Positions 27,792 to 36,491 of a stretch of DNA of 64,000 bases are shown here, piece after piece. Position 1 is the first letter of the stretch, and each line of letters opens with the position of its first letter. The notes beneath the pieces are model-generated. The model did not search any database. It was not told the origin of the DNA and worked only from the letters and a program-made list of their open reading frames with translations. The DNA lies in the NCBI RefSeq assembly GCF_023330685.1, contig NZ_CP097128.1:744001-808000 (forward strand), in the 5' to 3' direction. The position numbers and the translations under genes were made by a program. Source of the DNA: Conexibacter sp. DBS9H8 (GTDB lineage Bacteria > Actinomycetota > Thermoleophilia > Solirubrobacterales > Solirubrobacteraceae).

Positions 27792-28724
27792 ATGACCCGC
27801 AGCGACAGCCACTTCCTTTCCGACGGTACGTCCTGCGCCGCCTGGATCTACCGTCCCGACGGGGACGGTCCCCATCCGATCCTCGTGATGGCTCACGGAT
27901 TCTCCGCGACGCGCGAGCAGCGCCTCGATGCCTTCGCCGAGCGGTTCGCCGCCGCCGGGATCGGCGTCCTCCTGTTCGACTACCGCCACTTCGGCGCAAG
28001 CGCCGGCGAGCCGCGCCAACTCCTCGACATCCATCGCCAGCAGGCGGACTTCCACGCGGGGATCGCCCACGCCCGCAGCCTCGACTGGGTCGACCCCGAC
28101 CGGGTCGGCCTGTTCGGCTCCTCCTTCTCCGGCGGGCACGTGATCGAGGTCGCCGCCGCCGACCCGTCGATCGCCGCGATCGTCTCCCAGTGCCCGTTCA
28201 CCGACGGCTTCGCCTCACTCCCGATCCTCGGGGCGGCCAACATCGTCCGCGGCGCGGTCGTCGGGCTGTGGGATCAGCTCAGCGCCCTGCGCGGTGGTCA
28301 GACCCACTACATCGCCACGGTGGGACCGCCCGGAAGCTTCGCGGTGATCACGACCCTCGACTCGGAGGCCGGGTTCGCTGCGATCACCCCGGCCAACAGC
28401 ACGTGGGTCAACCGGGTCGCCGGCCGGATCGCCCTGTGGGTCGGGCTCTACCGGCCCGGCCGGGCGGCCGCCCGGCTGCGCTGCCCGAGCCTGTTCTGTG
28501 TCTGTGACCGCGACTCGGTCGCACCGGCGGAGCGGACGGTCGCCCTCGTCAGCGCCGCTCCGCGCGGGGAGATCAAGCGCTACCCGGTCGGGCACTTCGA
28601 CGTCTACGTCGGCGAGCCGTTCGAGCGGGCGGTCGCCGATCAGATCGCGTTTCTCCAACGGATCCTGCGCCCGGGCGCCCGGGCCGCGGCGAGCGGACCG
28701 GCCTCGGAAGCGACCGCCGTCTGA
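27792..28724 (+). CDS. Alpha/beta hydrolase (dipeptidyl-peptidase/acetyl-esterase-like)
   Basis: 310 residues with an alpha/beta hydrolase fold: oxyanion-loop MAHGFSATREQR, nucleophile elbow GSSFSGGH, acid in CVCDRDSVAPAER and catalytic His in YPVGHFDVY. The architecture (short N-terminal beta extension, then VMAHGFSAT) resembles cytoplasmic serine hydrolases of the DUF1749/FrsA-like and acetyl-xylan-esterase groups; no signal peptide is visible. Substrate unknown. It stands alone, convergent with xseB, with a palindrome in its upstream region that may be regulatory. Confidence 0.82.
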   Translation: MTRSDSHFLSDGTSCAAWIYRPDGDGPHPILVMAHGFSATREQRLDAFAERFAAAGIGVLLFDYRHFGASAGEPRQLLDIHRQQADFHAGIAHARSLDWVDPDRVGLFGSSFSGGHVIEVAAADPSIAAIVSQCPFTDGFASLPILGAANIVRGAVVGLWDQLSALRGGQTHYIATVGPPGSFAVITTLDSEAGFAAITPANSTWVNRVAGRIALWVGLYRPGRAAARLRCPSLFCVCDRDSVAPAERTVALVSAAPRGEIKRYPVGHFDVYVGEPFERAVADQIAFLQRILRPGARAAASGPASEATAV

Positions 28725-28807
28725 GGCGAGCGGTGGCACGGCTCTTCGGCGGGCCCGCGCGCCCGGGGGCCGGCACCCGCCGCTGGGCGGGCCCGAGGGC
28801 CCGTGGC

Positions 28808-29143
28808 TCAGAAGGGGAGCGTGTCCTCGACCGCTCTCAGCGTCGCCGTCGCGGTGATCTCGAAGGTGTGGATCCCCTCCCCACGGTCGATCGCCTCGAC
28901 GCGCGCCCGCTGGGTGTCGAGAAACGCCGTGAGGGAGCGCTCGAGCCCCTTGCCCTCGGCGAACAGGTCGCACATCTCCGAGACGGGGACGTCATTCTCG
29001 TTGAGCCGGTCGGCGATCGCCTGCAGGCGCGTGTAGCCCTGCTCGAAGGTGAGCCGCGTCGGGGCGGCCGGCGCCGCCGGGGCGGCTGCGGCAGCCGGGT
29101 TGGCCGCGGCGGGCGGGGTGTCGGGTGTGGTGGGCGGTGTCAT
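28808..29143 (-). CDS. xseB: Exodeoxyribonuclease VII small subunit
   Basis: 111 residues: a Pro/Ala-rich N-terminal tail of about 30 residues, then the XseB helical core (LTFEQGYTRLQAIADRLNEN, MCDLFAEGKGLERSL). Exonuclease VII degrades single-stranded DNA from both ends into short oligonucleotides; several XseB copies bind one XseA. The ATG lies 2 nt after the xseA stop, so the two form an operon. The C-terminal extension after the core is longer than in E. coli XseB (80 aa). Confidence 0.9.
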   Translation of the reverse strand: MTPPTTPDTPPAAANPAAAAAPAAPAAPTRLTFEQGYTRLQAIADRLNENDVPVSEMCDLFAEGKGLERSLTAFLDTQRARVEAIDRGEGIHTFEITATATLRAVEDTLPF

Positions 29144-29145
29144 CG

Positions 29146-30552
29146 TCAGTCGCTCCGGGGGTCGGGGGTGATCGCCTCCACGAGGACGTCGGCGGCGCCG
29201 TCATGGAGGTCAAGGCGGAGATGGGATCGAGGGGTGAGGTCCCCGACCCCGCGTATGGGGGTGCCATCGGGGCGGCTGGCCAGCAGCCAGCCGCGGGGAC
29301 GGAAGTCGAGCGCGCCGACGAGTTCGGCCCGGTGGGTGACCGCGACGGTCGCGGCCTCGAGCCGGCGCCGGGTCCCCTCGGCGAGCCGGTCCCCGAGCCG
29401 CTCGATTGCCTCGGTCTGGCGGGTGAGGGCCACGCCGGTGCGGGCGATCCCCGTCCCGGCGGCCATCAGGTCGCCCCGGGCGTGGCCGAGCTGGGCGACG
29501 GCGCGGTGGGGGACGGCCAGGAGGCGCGCATCGGCCCGGGTGAGACGGTCCCGGCGGCCGTTCAGGTGGGCGTCGAGGGCGGCGCCCGCACGGGCGAGGT
29601 GCGCGGCCACCTCGGTCGCAACGGTCGCCAGCGGTCCGTGCGGATCGATCGCCGCGCCGCGGTGGGCGAGCCGCTCGGCGGCCCGCGCGATCCGGTCCGG
29701 CACGGTGTCGAGGTGGTCGCGGGTGACGGCGATCTCGCGGCGCAGCTCCCGGGCGCAGGGGACGGCGAGCTCGGCCGACCGCGACGGCGTGTAGGCCGCC
29801 CAGGCGACCTCATTGCAGACCGGGGTGTTGTCGGTGTGCCCGATCGCGCAGACGACCGGGACGAGACAGGCCGACAGGGCCCGGCACAGCCGCTCATCGT
29901 CGAAACAGGCGAGGTCCTGGACCGATCCGCCGCCGCGGGCCATCACGATCACGTCGACGGCCGGGTGGGACTGGAGCCGGGCGAGCGCGTCAATCAGGGC
30001 CGCCGGGGCGGCCTTGCCCTGCACCGGGCTCGGGCAGGCGACGATCGCGACCGCCGGCCAGCGGTCAGTGAGCGCCCGGATCACGTCACTCATCCCGTCT
30101 GAGCTGGCGCCCGCGATCACCCCGACCGCGCGGGGAAAGGCCGGCAGCCGCCGGCGCCGCTGCGGGTCACAGAGACCCTCGGCGCGCAGCCGGGCGAGCA
30201 ACTCGGCGCGCCGGCGCAGCAGCTCACCCTCCCCGGCGAGCCGGACGGCGGAGACGACGAGGCTCACCGACCCCTGCGCGGCATAGAAGTCGGGACGGTC
30301 GACCCGGACCTCAACGAGGTCGCCGGCGGCCGGCCGGTGCTCGAGACCCGCCACGTCCCGGGGAAACACCTTCGCGGTGAGGCGCGCCTCCCCGTCGGTG
30401 AGATCGAAGAACAGCATCCCCCCGCCCGTCCGGGTGACCTTCTGCACCTCCCCCTCGATCACCGCGCCGCCGACGCTGCGCAGCGCGCTGCCGAGCCGGG
30501 CCGCGTAGGCGCTGACGGTGAGAGTGGTGGCGCAAATCGGCTCCGACGGCAT
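29146..30552 (-). CDS. xseA: Exodeoxyribonuclease VII large subunit
   Basis: 468 residues: an N-terminal OB-fold for single-stranded DNA (VIEGEVQKVTRTGGGMLFFDL), the catalytic domain with GVIAGASSDGMSDVIRALTDR and the hallmark VMARGGGSVQDLACFDDERL, then a long helical segment and C-terminal beta region. Length and motif order match the family. It forms an operon with xseB. The gene is divergent from the SDR at 30.65 kb with about a 100-nt spacer. Confidence 0.95.
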   Translation of the reverse strand: MPSEPICATTLTVSAYAARLGSALRSVGGAVIEGEVQKVTRTGGGMLFFDLTDGEARLTAKVFPRDVAGLEHRPAAGDLVEVRVDRPDFYAAQGSVSLVVSAVRLAGEGELLRRRAELLARLRAEGLCDPQRRRRLPAFPRAVGVIAGASSDGMSDVIRALTDRWPAVAIVACPSPVQGKAAPAALIDALARLQSHPAVDVIVMARGGGSVQDLACFDDERLCRALSACLVPVVCAIGHTDNTPVCNEVAWAAYTPSRSAELAVPCARELRREIAVTRDHLDTVPDRIARAAERLAHRGAAIDPHGPLATVATEVAAHLARAGAALDAHLNGRRDRLTRADARLLAVPHRAVAQLGHARGDLMAAGTGIARTGVALTRQTEAIERLGDRLAEGTRRRLEAATVAVTHRAELVGALDFRPRGWLLASRPDGTPIRGVGDLTPRSHLRLDLHDGAADVLVEAITPDPRSD

Positions 30553-30653
30553 CCCCTCCGATGCTAAGGGCCGTGGCGGCGGTCGCCCGCGAGCCCGCCG
30601 AAGCTCCCGCGAGCGTTCCCGCCGCCCCGCCGCGCTCGGTTAGCATCGCCGCC

Positions 30654-31520
30654 ATGAGTTCACTCGCAGGGAAGGTCCTCTTCATCACCGGCGCCGCCCG
30701 CGGGATCGGCGCGGGCGCCGCCCGGGCGGCGGTTCAGCGGGGCGCCCGGGTCGTCCTCACCGACGTCGATGAGGCGCCGCTCACCGCGCTCGCCGCCGAG
30801 CTCGGGGCCGAGCACACCCTCGCGATCGCCTGCGATGTCTGCGACCTCGGGTCGATGGAGGCCGCCGCGGCGGCGGCGGTCGAGCGCTTCGGCGGGATCG
30901 ACCTCGTCCTCGCCAACGCGGGTATCGCCAGCTACGGCTCGGTGCTCGCCGTCGACCCGGCCGTCTTCCGGCGGGTGCTCGACGTCAACGTGCTCGGCGT
31001 CTTCCACACGGTGCGGGCGACCCTCCCCGCCGTCCTTCAGCGGCGCGGCTACATGCTGATCGTCTCCTCCGAGGCTGCGTTCGCCCCCGCACCCGGGCTC
31101 GTCGCCTACAACGCCTCCAAGGCCGGCGTCGAGCACCTCGCCAACGCGCTGCGCCTCGAGGTCGCCTTCCGCGGCGTCGACATCGGCTCCGCGCACATGT
31201 CGTGGATCGACACCCCGCTCGTCCAGGACGCAAAGGCCGACCTCGGCGCCTTCAACAAGATGCTCGCCGGTCTTCCCGGCCCGCTGGGCAAGACGATCCC
31301 GCTGCAGACCTGCGTCGACGCGTTCATCGACGGGCTCGAGAACCGCCGTCGCCGCGTCTACGTCCCCCGCTGGGTCGCCCTGCTCGCCTGGTTCAAGCCG
31401 CTGCTCACCTCCCGCCTCGGGGACCGCGAGACCCTCAAGCAGGCCGAGGCGCTGCTGACGGAGATGGACGCTGAGGTCGCCCGCCTCGGCCGCAGCACCA
31501 GCGCGCGCAACCGCGTGTGA
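30654..31520 (+). CDS. Short-chain dehydrogenase/reductase
   Basis: 288 residues of the classical SDR type: cofactor motif TGAARGIGAG, NAG motif LANAGIASYG, active-site Ser in VSSEAAF and Tyr-X3-Lys in YNASKAG. A C-terminal extension (RRVYVPRWVALLAWFKPLLTS) resembles membrane-associated SDRs. The ATG at 30654 (MSSLAGKVLFITGAARG) is the natural start. The whole gene is overlapped on the opposite strand by the run-on of the neighbouring LysR frame, which does not weaken this call because all catalytic residues are intact. Confidence 0.9.
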   Translation: MSSLAGKVLFITGAARGIGAGAARAAVQRGARVVLTDVDEAPLTALAAELGAEHTLAIACDVCDLGSMEAAAAAAVERFGGIDLVLANAGIASYGSVLAVDPAVFRRVLDVNVLGVFHTVRATLPAVLQRRGYMLIVSSEAAFAPAPGLVAYNASKAGVEHLANALRLEVAFRGVDIGSAHMSWIDTPLVQDAKADLGAFNKMLAGLPGPLGKTIPLQTCVDAFIDGLENRRRRVYVPRWVALLAWFKPLLTSRLGDRETLKQAEALLTEMDAEVARLGRSTSARNRV

Positions 31521-32489
31521 GGGGGCCGTGGCCCGGGTCGCTCCGGACGGCGGCGTGATCTGGCCGGCCACCCAGTCGGGCGCGAGCTCGATCAGGATCT
31601 CCAGCATCGCCGTCACCGGGGCCGAGCGGTAGGCGGCGTTGACGGCGGCGGTCACCGGCCGGGCGGGCAGCGGTGGATCGAGTTGGCGCAGGGTGACGTC
31701 GGCGCGGGCGCTGCGGGCGACCATCTCGGGCACGACCGCGATCCCCACCCCGGCGGTGACGAACCCGAGCAGGGCGGCGTAGTCGTCGTACTGGAAGGCG
31801 ACGCGCGGAACGACGCCCGCCCGCGTACAGGCGCTGAGGAACAGCTCGGAGTCGGGGCAGGTCGCCGTCGTCGTCAGCATCCACGGCTCGGCGGCGAGAT
31901 CCCCCAGGGCCAGCCGGGGCGCCTCGGTGAGCGGATGCTCAGGCGGGAGGGCGACGAACATCGGATCGTTGAAGAGGTGGACGAAGCTCACCGGCAGGCC
32001 CGGCCCACCGAGGCCGGGCCTGCCCCCGGCGCTGGCCTCGCTCTGGTTGCACAGCGCGATGTCGAGCTCCCCCGCGCTGAGCTGGGGCAGTGAGTCGACC
32101 GGGTCGGCGACGGTGACGGTGAGTTCGACGGCGGGATGGCGCTCGCGGAAGCGGGCGAGCGCGGGCGGGATCACCGACGCGGCCCCGGAGGCGAAGGCGG
32201 TGATCGCCAGCGTCCCCGAGTCGAGGCCGCGCAGGGCGTCCAGTTCGCTCTCGGTGCGGCTGAGGGTGGCGAGGATCTCCCGCGCGCGAGCGACGAGCAG
32301 CGCCCCCGCGTCCGTGACCGCGACTCCCTGCGGGAGGCGCTGCAGCAGCTGAACGCCGGCTTCCGCCTCAAGGACGGCGATCTGGCGGGAGATGGCCGGT
32401 TGGGTGTAGCCGAGTGCGGTCGCGGCCGCCGTCAGTGAGCCGTGCTCGGCGACGGCGACGAGAACCCGGAGACGGCGGACGTCGAGCAT
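30660..32489 (-). CDS. LysR family regulator with abnormal 290-residue run-on C-terminus
   Basis: The first 320 residues are a standard LysR protein: helix-turn-helix LGYTQPAISRQIAVLEAEAG, then a type 2 periplasmic-binding fold (LDIALCNQSEA, GVGIAVVPEMVA). LysR proteins are normally about 300 residues. Here no stop codon follows; the frame continues for a further 286 codons entirely antisense to the SDR gene. The extra part is Gly/Asp/Glu/Arg-rich and looks like antisense sequence, not evolved protein. Either the true stop was lost by mutation or there is an indel in the sequence near 31530. The functional regulator probably spans about 31520-32489. It is divergent from a tiny ORF. Confidence 0.75.
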   Translation of the reverse strand: MLDVRRLRVLVAVAEHGSLTAAATALGYTQPAISRQIAVLEAEAGVQLLQRLPQGVAVTDAGALLVARAREILATLSRTESELDALRGLDSGTLAITAFASGAASVIPPALARFRERHPAVELTVTVADPVDSLPQLSAGELDIALCNQSEASAGGRPGLGGPGLPVSFVHLFNDPMFVALPPEHPLTEAPRLALGDLAAEPWMLTTTATCPDSELFLSACTRAGVVPRVAFQYDDYAALLGFVTAGVGIAVVPEMVARSARADVTLRQLDPPLPARPVTAAVNAAYRSAPVTAMLEILIELAPDWVAGQITPPSGATRATAPSHAVARAGAAAEAGDLSVHLRQQRLGLLEGLAVPEAGGEQRLEPGEQGDPAGDVDAATAVLEPVDERVDAGLQRDRLAQRAGKTGEHLVEGAEVGLCVLDERGVDPRHVRGADVDAAEGDLEAQRVGEVLDAGLGGVVGDEPGCGGERSLGGDDQHVAAPLKDGGEGRPHRVEDAEHVDVEHPPEDGRVDGEHRAVAGDTRVGEDEVDPAEALDRRRRGGLHRPEVADIAGDREGVLGPELGGERGERRLIDVGEDDPGAPLNRRPGGARADPAGGAGDEEDLPCE

Positions 32490-32615
32490 GTCGTGTGGTT
32501 ATAGCTCATACAGCAAAGGCGTATTTGCCTTTATGGCTCGTGAGGGGGACCATCGCGGTGGGCCTCCCGATCTGGCGCCCAGCCGCTTTCTCTCCCCCAT
32601 GAAAGGACCGAACCC
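32490..32615. promoter_or_regulatory. AT-richer divergent promoter region with LysR-type dyad
   Basis: This spacer is clearly less GC-rich than its surroundings. It holds the inverted repeat AAAGGC-N6-GCCTTT, with TATAAC close to the regulator's ATG on the minus strand, which could be its -10 box. A dyad between a LysR gene and its divergent neighbour is the usual binding site for the regulator. Confidence 0.45.
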
Positions 32616-32759
32616 ATGACCACCCTCGCCTCCCAACTGCGCCGCGTCATCTCTGAGATCGGCTACGCGGACCGGCGGCTCTTCAGCCTCCGGACCGGGA
32701 TCACGCTCGAGGACCGCCGCCGCCCGGGTCAGCCCCGACGCGGCGGCGCCGGAGCCTGA
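32616..32759 (+). CDS. 47-residue small protein divergent from LysR
   Basis: An ATG with GAAAGGA upstream opens a 47-codon frame beginning MTTLASQLRRVISEIGYADR and continuing RLFSLRTGITLEDRRR. The N-terminal 30 residues look like a genuine amphipathic helix with a Tyr-Ala-Asp-Arg-Arg-Leu-Phe core, while the tail is basic. Being divergent from a LysR gene, it may be that regulator's target. Its last 59 nt overlap the end of the convergent DedA-like gene. I do not know a named family. Confidence 0.5.
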   Translation: MTTLASQLRRVISEIGYADRRLFSLRTGITLEDRRRPGQPRRGGAGA

Positions 32760-33627
32760 GCCGCGCACGAGCCGACGGCGGCCTCACGGCGGCGGCGTCC
32801 GGTGTCTGGGCGGCCGCGACCGCATCAGCGCCGGCCGCAGTGTCGTCAAGGCCCGTCCCCGGTCGTGCCCCAGCGGGGGCGCGACCGGGCCAGGACCCCA
32901 GATCGGGGACGCCGGGGGCCGAGACGCGGCGCAGTCCCGCCTCCGGCCGGCGGCGGCGCAGGGAGACGATGACGACGATCGCGACGATCGCGACGGTGAG
33001 GATCAGGCCGTAGTGGCTGATGTCGTGGGCGACGGTGACCGCCGAATGGCCGATCCCCCAGCCGAGGCCGACGAACAGGCCAACCCAGAGGAGCGTGCCG
33101 ATGAGATCGAGGGCGAGGAAGCGGACCAAGCCCATGCCGCCCCAGCCGGCGGCGAGGTAGACGACGGCGCTCGGCACCGGCAGGAACGGAGCGGCGATCA
33201 CCGCGAGGGTGTCGTAGCGTTCGACCCAACCCAGGGCACGGGCGGTCCGGCGCTGCGCCCGCGGGCTGGTGCCGCCGAGGTAGCGAGCCGCCGCGGGGCC
33301 CCACAGCCGCCCGGCCCACCAGTAGAGCGGGTCGCCCATCATCAGCGCCGGCAGCGGCGCGAGGATGGCGAGGATGAGCGCGGCCCGGCCGACCCGAGCG
33401 AACGCGCCGGCACTGATGAGCGCGGCCGTCGACCCGCTGAGCAGCTCGAGGCGGACCGGGTGGGTGCCGATCAGGGACGGGATCAGCCCGAGCACCGCGA
33501 GCGAGTAGATCCCCTCGATGACGAGGATCGTCACGCAGATGAGGCCGGCCCGGCCGGCTCTCAGCGGCTCGGGGATCGTGACCTGGTGATCGTCGCCGCC
33601 GTGCCGCTCCCGTCGATCACGTGGCAT
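32701..33627 (-). CDS. DedA/VTT-domain membrane protein
   Basis: 308 residues. After a polar N-terminus there are about five membrane segments with DedA hallmarks: GDPLYWWAGRLWG in the first half and PFLPVPSAVVYLAAGWGGMG in the second. VTT proteins act as lipid scramblases or flippases, for example for undecaprenyl phosphate or phosphatidylethanolamine. The C-terminal 85 residues are low-complexity Pro/Ala/Arg-rich, without similarity that I can see, and may be disordered; part of it is antisense to the small ORF near 32.7 kb. The gene has no obvious operon partner. Confidence 0.75.
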   Translation of the reverse strand: MPRDRRERHGGDDHQVTIPEPLRAGRAGLICVTILVIEGIYSLAVLGLIPSLIGTHPVRLELLSGSTAALISAGAFARVGRAALILAILAPLPALMMGDPLYWWAGRLWGPAAARYLGGTSPRAQRRTARALGWVERYDTLAVIAAPFLPVPSAVVYLAAGWGGMGLVRFLALDLIGTLLWVGLFVGLGWGIGHSAVTVAHDISHYGLILTVAIVAIVVIVSLRRRRPEAGLRRVSAPGVPDLGSWPGRAPAGARPGTGLDDTAAGADAVAAAQTPDAAAVRPPSARARLRLRRRRVGADPGGGGPRA

Positions 33628-33670
33628 CGCTCCACGGTAGCGGCCGGGGGCGGCCGGTCCGGGGTGGCGC

Positions 33671-34888
33671 CTAGGCGGCCGCCAGTTCGGCGAACTTGGC
33701 CGCCATCGTCGGGTTCCCCTTCGTCAGCCGCTGAATCGTGACCCGTTCGGCCTTCTCGTTGGCCAGTCGGAGGTTGTTCTCGGAGCCGAGCAGCGCCTCC
33801 TTGGTCTTCTGCAGCGCGGCGATCGACTTGTCGATCTCCTTGATCGCGGTCCCGAACTTCTCCGAGGCGAGCCGGAAGTTCCGGCCGAATTGCTCCTTGA
33901 AGGTGTCCAGTTCCGCCTCGAAGGTGGTGATGTCGATGTTCTGGGCGCGGGCGAGTGCGAGTTCGCGCTTGTACTGCAACGCGTTGAGGGCGGCGTTGCG
34001 CAGCAGGGTGATCAGAGGGATGAAGAACTGCGGGCGGATCACGTACAGCTTCGGGTAGCGGTGGGAGACGTCGGTGATCCCCCCGTTGTAGAGCTCACTG
34101 TCGGCTTCGAGCATGCTGACGAGCACCGCGTACTCACAGCCCTTCTCCCGGCGGTCACGGTCGAGCTCGGCGAAGAAGTGCTCGTTCTTGTGCTTGCTCG
34201 CCGTGGTGTCGCACTCGTTCTTCATCTCGAACATGATCGAGACGATCTCCGTCCCGGTTTCGTCGCAGTCCCGGAAGATGTAGTCGCCCTTGCTGCCGGA
34301 GCGGCTGTCGTTGTCCTTCTCGAAGTAGGCCTGGGGGAAGGCGAGGGCGCGCAGCCGGTTGAACTCGATCTCGCAGTGCTGCTCGAGCGTCTCACCGACC
34401 ATCTTCGTGGAGAGGCGGGCCTTGAAATCGGCGAGCCGGGCGATCTCGGCATCCCGGTCACGGATCGCCTCCTCGCGGCTCGCCAGCTCGAGCTGGTGCT
34501 GTTCACGCAGGCCGGCGACCCGCAGTTGCTCCTCCGTCGCCTTGCGCTCGAGCGCGTGTCGGAGTTCGTCGCGTTCCCGCTCCGCTGCGCTGACCGCCTT
34601 GCGCACCTCGAGCTCGACGGTCGTCGCCGTCGCCTGGCCGGCGGCAGCGAGCTCAGCCGTGAGCCGGGCGATCTCCCGGTCCCGCGCGCCGGTCTGTTCG
34701 CTCAAGCGCACCGCCGCCTCCTGCCGCGCCGCCTCGACCTCCATCGCCTTCCTCTGCTCGGCATCCCGCAGTCGAACCTGCACCTCGGCGTCGAACTCGC
34801 GGCCACGGACCTGGTTGAGGATCTCCGCGTAGGCGGCCTGGTCGACCGTGAACGCGGACCGGCAGTGGGGACAGGTGATCTCGTGCAT
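33671..34888 (-). CDS. DUF2130 domain protein, coiled coil plus nuclease-like C-terminus
   Basis: 405 residues from the ATG at 34888: an N-terminal [10 protein letters not shown] half-zinc-ribbon, about 150 residues of heptad-rich Glu/Arg/Ala coiled coil, then a DUF2130 domain. The latter has [10 protein letters not shown] and [12 protein letters not shown], a spacing compatible with a PD-(D/E)XK nuclease core, and [20 protein letters not shown]. The C-terminal helix carries another coiled coil ([18 protein letters not shown]). The function of the family is unknown; DNA-related roles are suggested by the fold. It stands alone here. Confidence 0.8.
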   Translation of the reverse strand: MHEITCPHCRSAFTVDQAAYAEILNQVRGREFDAEVQVRLRDAEQRKAMEVEAARQEAAVRLSEQTGARDREIARLTAELAAAGQATATTVELEVRKAVSAAERERDELRHALERKATEEQLRVAGLREQHQLELASREEAIRDRDAEIARLADFKARLSTKMVGETLEQHCEIEFNRLRALAFPQAYFEKDNDSRSGSKGDYIFRDCDETGTEIVSIMFEMKNECDTTASKHKNEHFFAELDRDRREKGCEYAVLVSMLEADSELYNGGITDVSHRYPKLYVIRPQFFIPLITLLRNAALNALQYKRELALARAQNIDITTFEAELDTFKEQFGRNFRLASEKFGTAIKEIDKSIAALQKTKEALLGSENNLRLANEKAERVTIQRLTKGNPTMAAKFAELAAA

Positions 34889-35058
34889 CGTGGCTCTCCT
34901 CGCGGATCCGAAGGTGATGGGCGCCGTGTGGGAGGGACCGGTGTTCCGTGCCCCTCCTCCACCCCTGGTCGCTCTCCGGAGATCATTCCTGACTCGGCGG
35001 ACGTCACCCGGGTTCCGGCCCGGACCCGGCGGACCGCCGTGGGCGGCCGGGCGCCGGC

Positions 35059-35427
35059 TCAGCCCCACGGGACGGTGGCGGCGAGCACCGCCTCGGTGAG
35101 CGCCTCACTGCGCAGGTGGGTGACCTTCTGATACTCGGGGTCGGCGACCATCGCGCTGAAGGTCGCCCGGCTCGGGTAGCGGACGACGAGCAGCGTGTCC
35201 CAGTCCCATCCCGTCGGGGCGACGAGCACGCTCGAGCAGTCCCCGACGTAGAGCACCTCGGCGCCGATCCGGGGCAGGTAGTCGGCGAGCGCGGCGCTGT
35301 AGGCGCGGTAGCTGGCCTCCCCGCCGTCCCGGTACTTGAGCAGGTTGAGCATCACGACCGGGCCGCCGGGGTCCTCGCTGAGGAAGCGTTTGAGGTCGGC
35401 GCCGGTGGGGTCGACGGGCGTGGTCAG
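35059..35427 (-). CDS. DUF1330-like protein lacking a conventional start codon
   Basis: The frame encodes a dimeric alpha-beta barrel-like domain: [20 protein letters not shown], then [20 protein letters not shown] and [20 protein letters not shown]. These are the hallmarks of DUF1330. No ATG, GTG or TTG lies in frame near the expected N-terminus; the only candidate with a Shine-Dalgarno (AAAGGA) is a CTG giving 122 residues, which I use. An internal ATG at [11 protein letters not shown] would remove the first strand. A rare CTG start or a sequence error upstream are both possible. Confidence 0.65.
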   Translation of the reverse strand: MTTPVDPTGADLKRFLSEDPGGPVVMLNLLKYRDGGEASYRAYSAALADYLPRIGAEVLYVGDCSSVLVAPTGWDWDTLLVVRYPSRATFSAMVADPEYQKVTHLRSEALTEAVLAATVPWG

Positions 35428-35550
35428 GTCGGTCCTTTGTCTTGGGAACGGGGTCGGGCACGCGGTGGCGCGCGCATCGCGGCATTGTGGACTCCCAGCA
35501 CGGACGTCCGGCCCGCCTGGCCGGACCCCACGGCGGCGTAGGCTGATCGG

Positions 35551-36318
35551 ATGGATCTGCAGCTGAGCGGGAAACGAGCGGTGATCACCGGCGGGAGTCG
35601 CGGGATCGGCCTGGCGGTCGCGAGGGCGCTGGCGGCGGAGGGTGTGCGGGTGGCGCTCGTCGCCAGGGACGGAGACGCGCTCGCCCGCGCTGTGACTGAG
35701 GTCGGCGCCGGGGCGATCGCCGCCGTCTGTGACACCGGTGAGGACGCGGCGGTGAGCGCGATGGCCACGTCGGTCACGGCGGCCCTCGGCGGCGTCGACA
35801 TCCTCGTCAACTGTGCCGCTCAGGCCAACCAGGGGCCGATGGGGGACGAGCTGTTCGACGCGCAGATCAACGTGAAGGTCAAGGGAGCGCTGCGCTGTGC
35901 CCGTGCCTTCGCCCCGCAGATGGCCGAGCGCGGGTGGGGGCGGATCGTCACCATCAGCGGCCTCGCCGCCCGGTCGACCGGGTCGGTCGTCGGGTCGGTG
36001 CGCAACGTCGCGCTCGTGGCGATGACCAAGAACCTCGCCGACGAGTACGGCCCCGCCGGCATCAACGTCACCGTCGTCCACCCCGGGATGACGGTGACCG
36101 AGCGGTTCCCCGACACGGTCGCGAAGATGGCCGCCGCCGCCGGTCTCGACGCCGTCGGGATGGAGGCGCGCCTCGCCGCTGCGACGAGTGTCGGGCGGGT
36201 GATCGATGCCTCCGAGGTCGCCGACGTCGTCGTCTTCCTCGCCTCGCCGCGCAGTGTCGCCATCAGCGGTGACGTGATCGCCGCCGGGGGTGGCGCCCGG
36301 GGTGTCATCCACTACTGA
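35551..36318 (+). CDS. SDR family protein lacking the catalytic Tyr/Lys
   Basis: 255 residues of the SDR fold: cofactor motif TGGSRGIGLAVARAL, NCAAQANQG in place of NNAG, Ser in VTISGLAARS, and the late GINVTVVHPGMTVTERF loop. The Tyr-X3-Lys pair that normally follows the Ser is missing: aligning to the invariant ALVAxTKxLA helix puts Gly and Asn at those sites (GSVRNVALVAMTKNLADEYG). Activity as a normal oxidoreductase is therefore doubtful; it may belong to a divergent subgroup with different chemistry or be a binding protein. It is divergent from the DUF1330 gene. Confidence 0.82.
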   Translation: MDLQLSGKRAVITGGSRGIGLAVARALAAEGVRVALVARDGDALARAVTEVGAGAIAAVCDTGEDAAVSAMATSVTAALGGVDILVNCAAQANQGPMGDELFDAQINVKVKGALRCARAFAPQMAERGWGRIVTISGLAARSTGSVVGSVRNVALVAMTKNLADEYGPAGINVTVVHPGMTVTERFPDTVAKMAAAAGLDAVGMEARLAAATSVGRVIDASEVADVVVFLASPRSVAISGDVIAAGGGARGVIHY

Positions 36319-36491
36319 TCTGAGTGGCCGCGGAGGCGGGCGGATCGGTCCCGGCGGCGGGTGGCGCGGCAGTGGCACCGACGGTGCCCGCGAGGTATCG
36401 TCGCGGCCATAGAGTCCCAGTCGCCCGCGCCCGACGCGGCGGCCGCCGCCGTCGGCGTGTGCCCGTCGCACGGGTCGGCCTCCTCGGGTCG

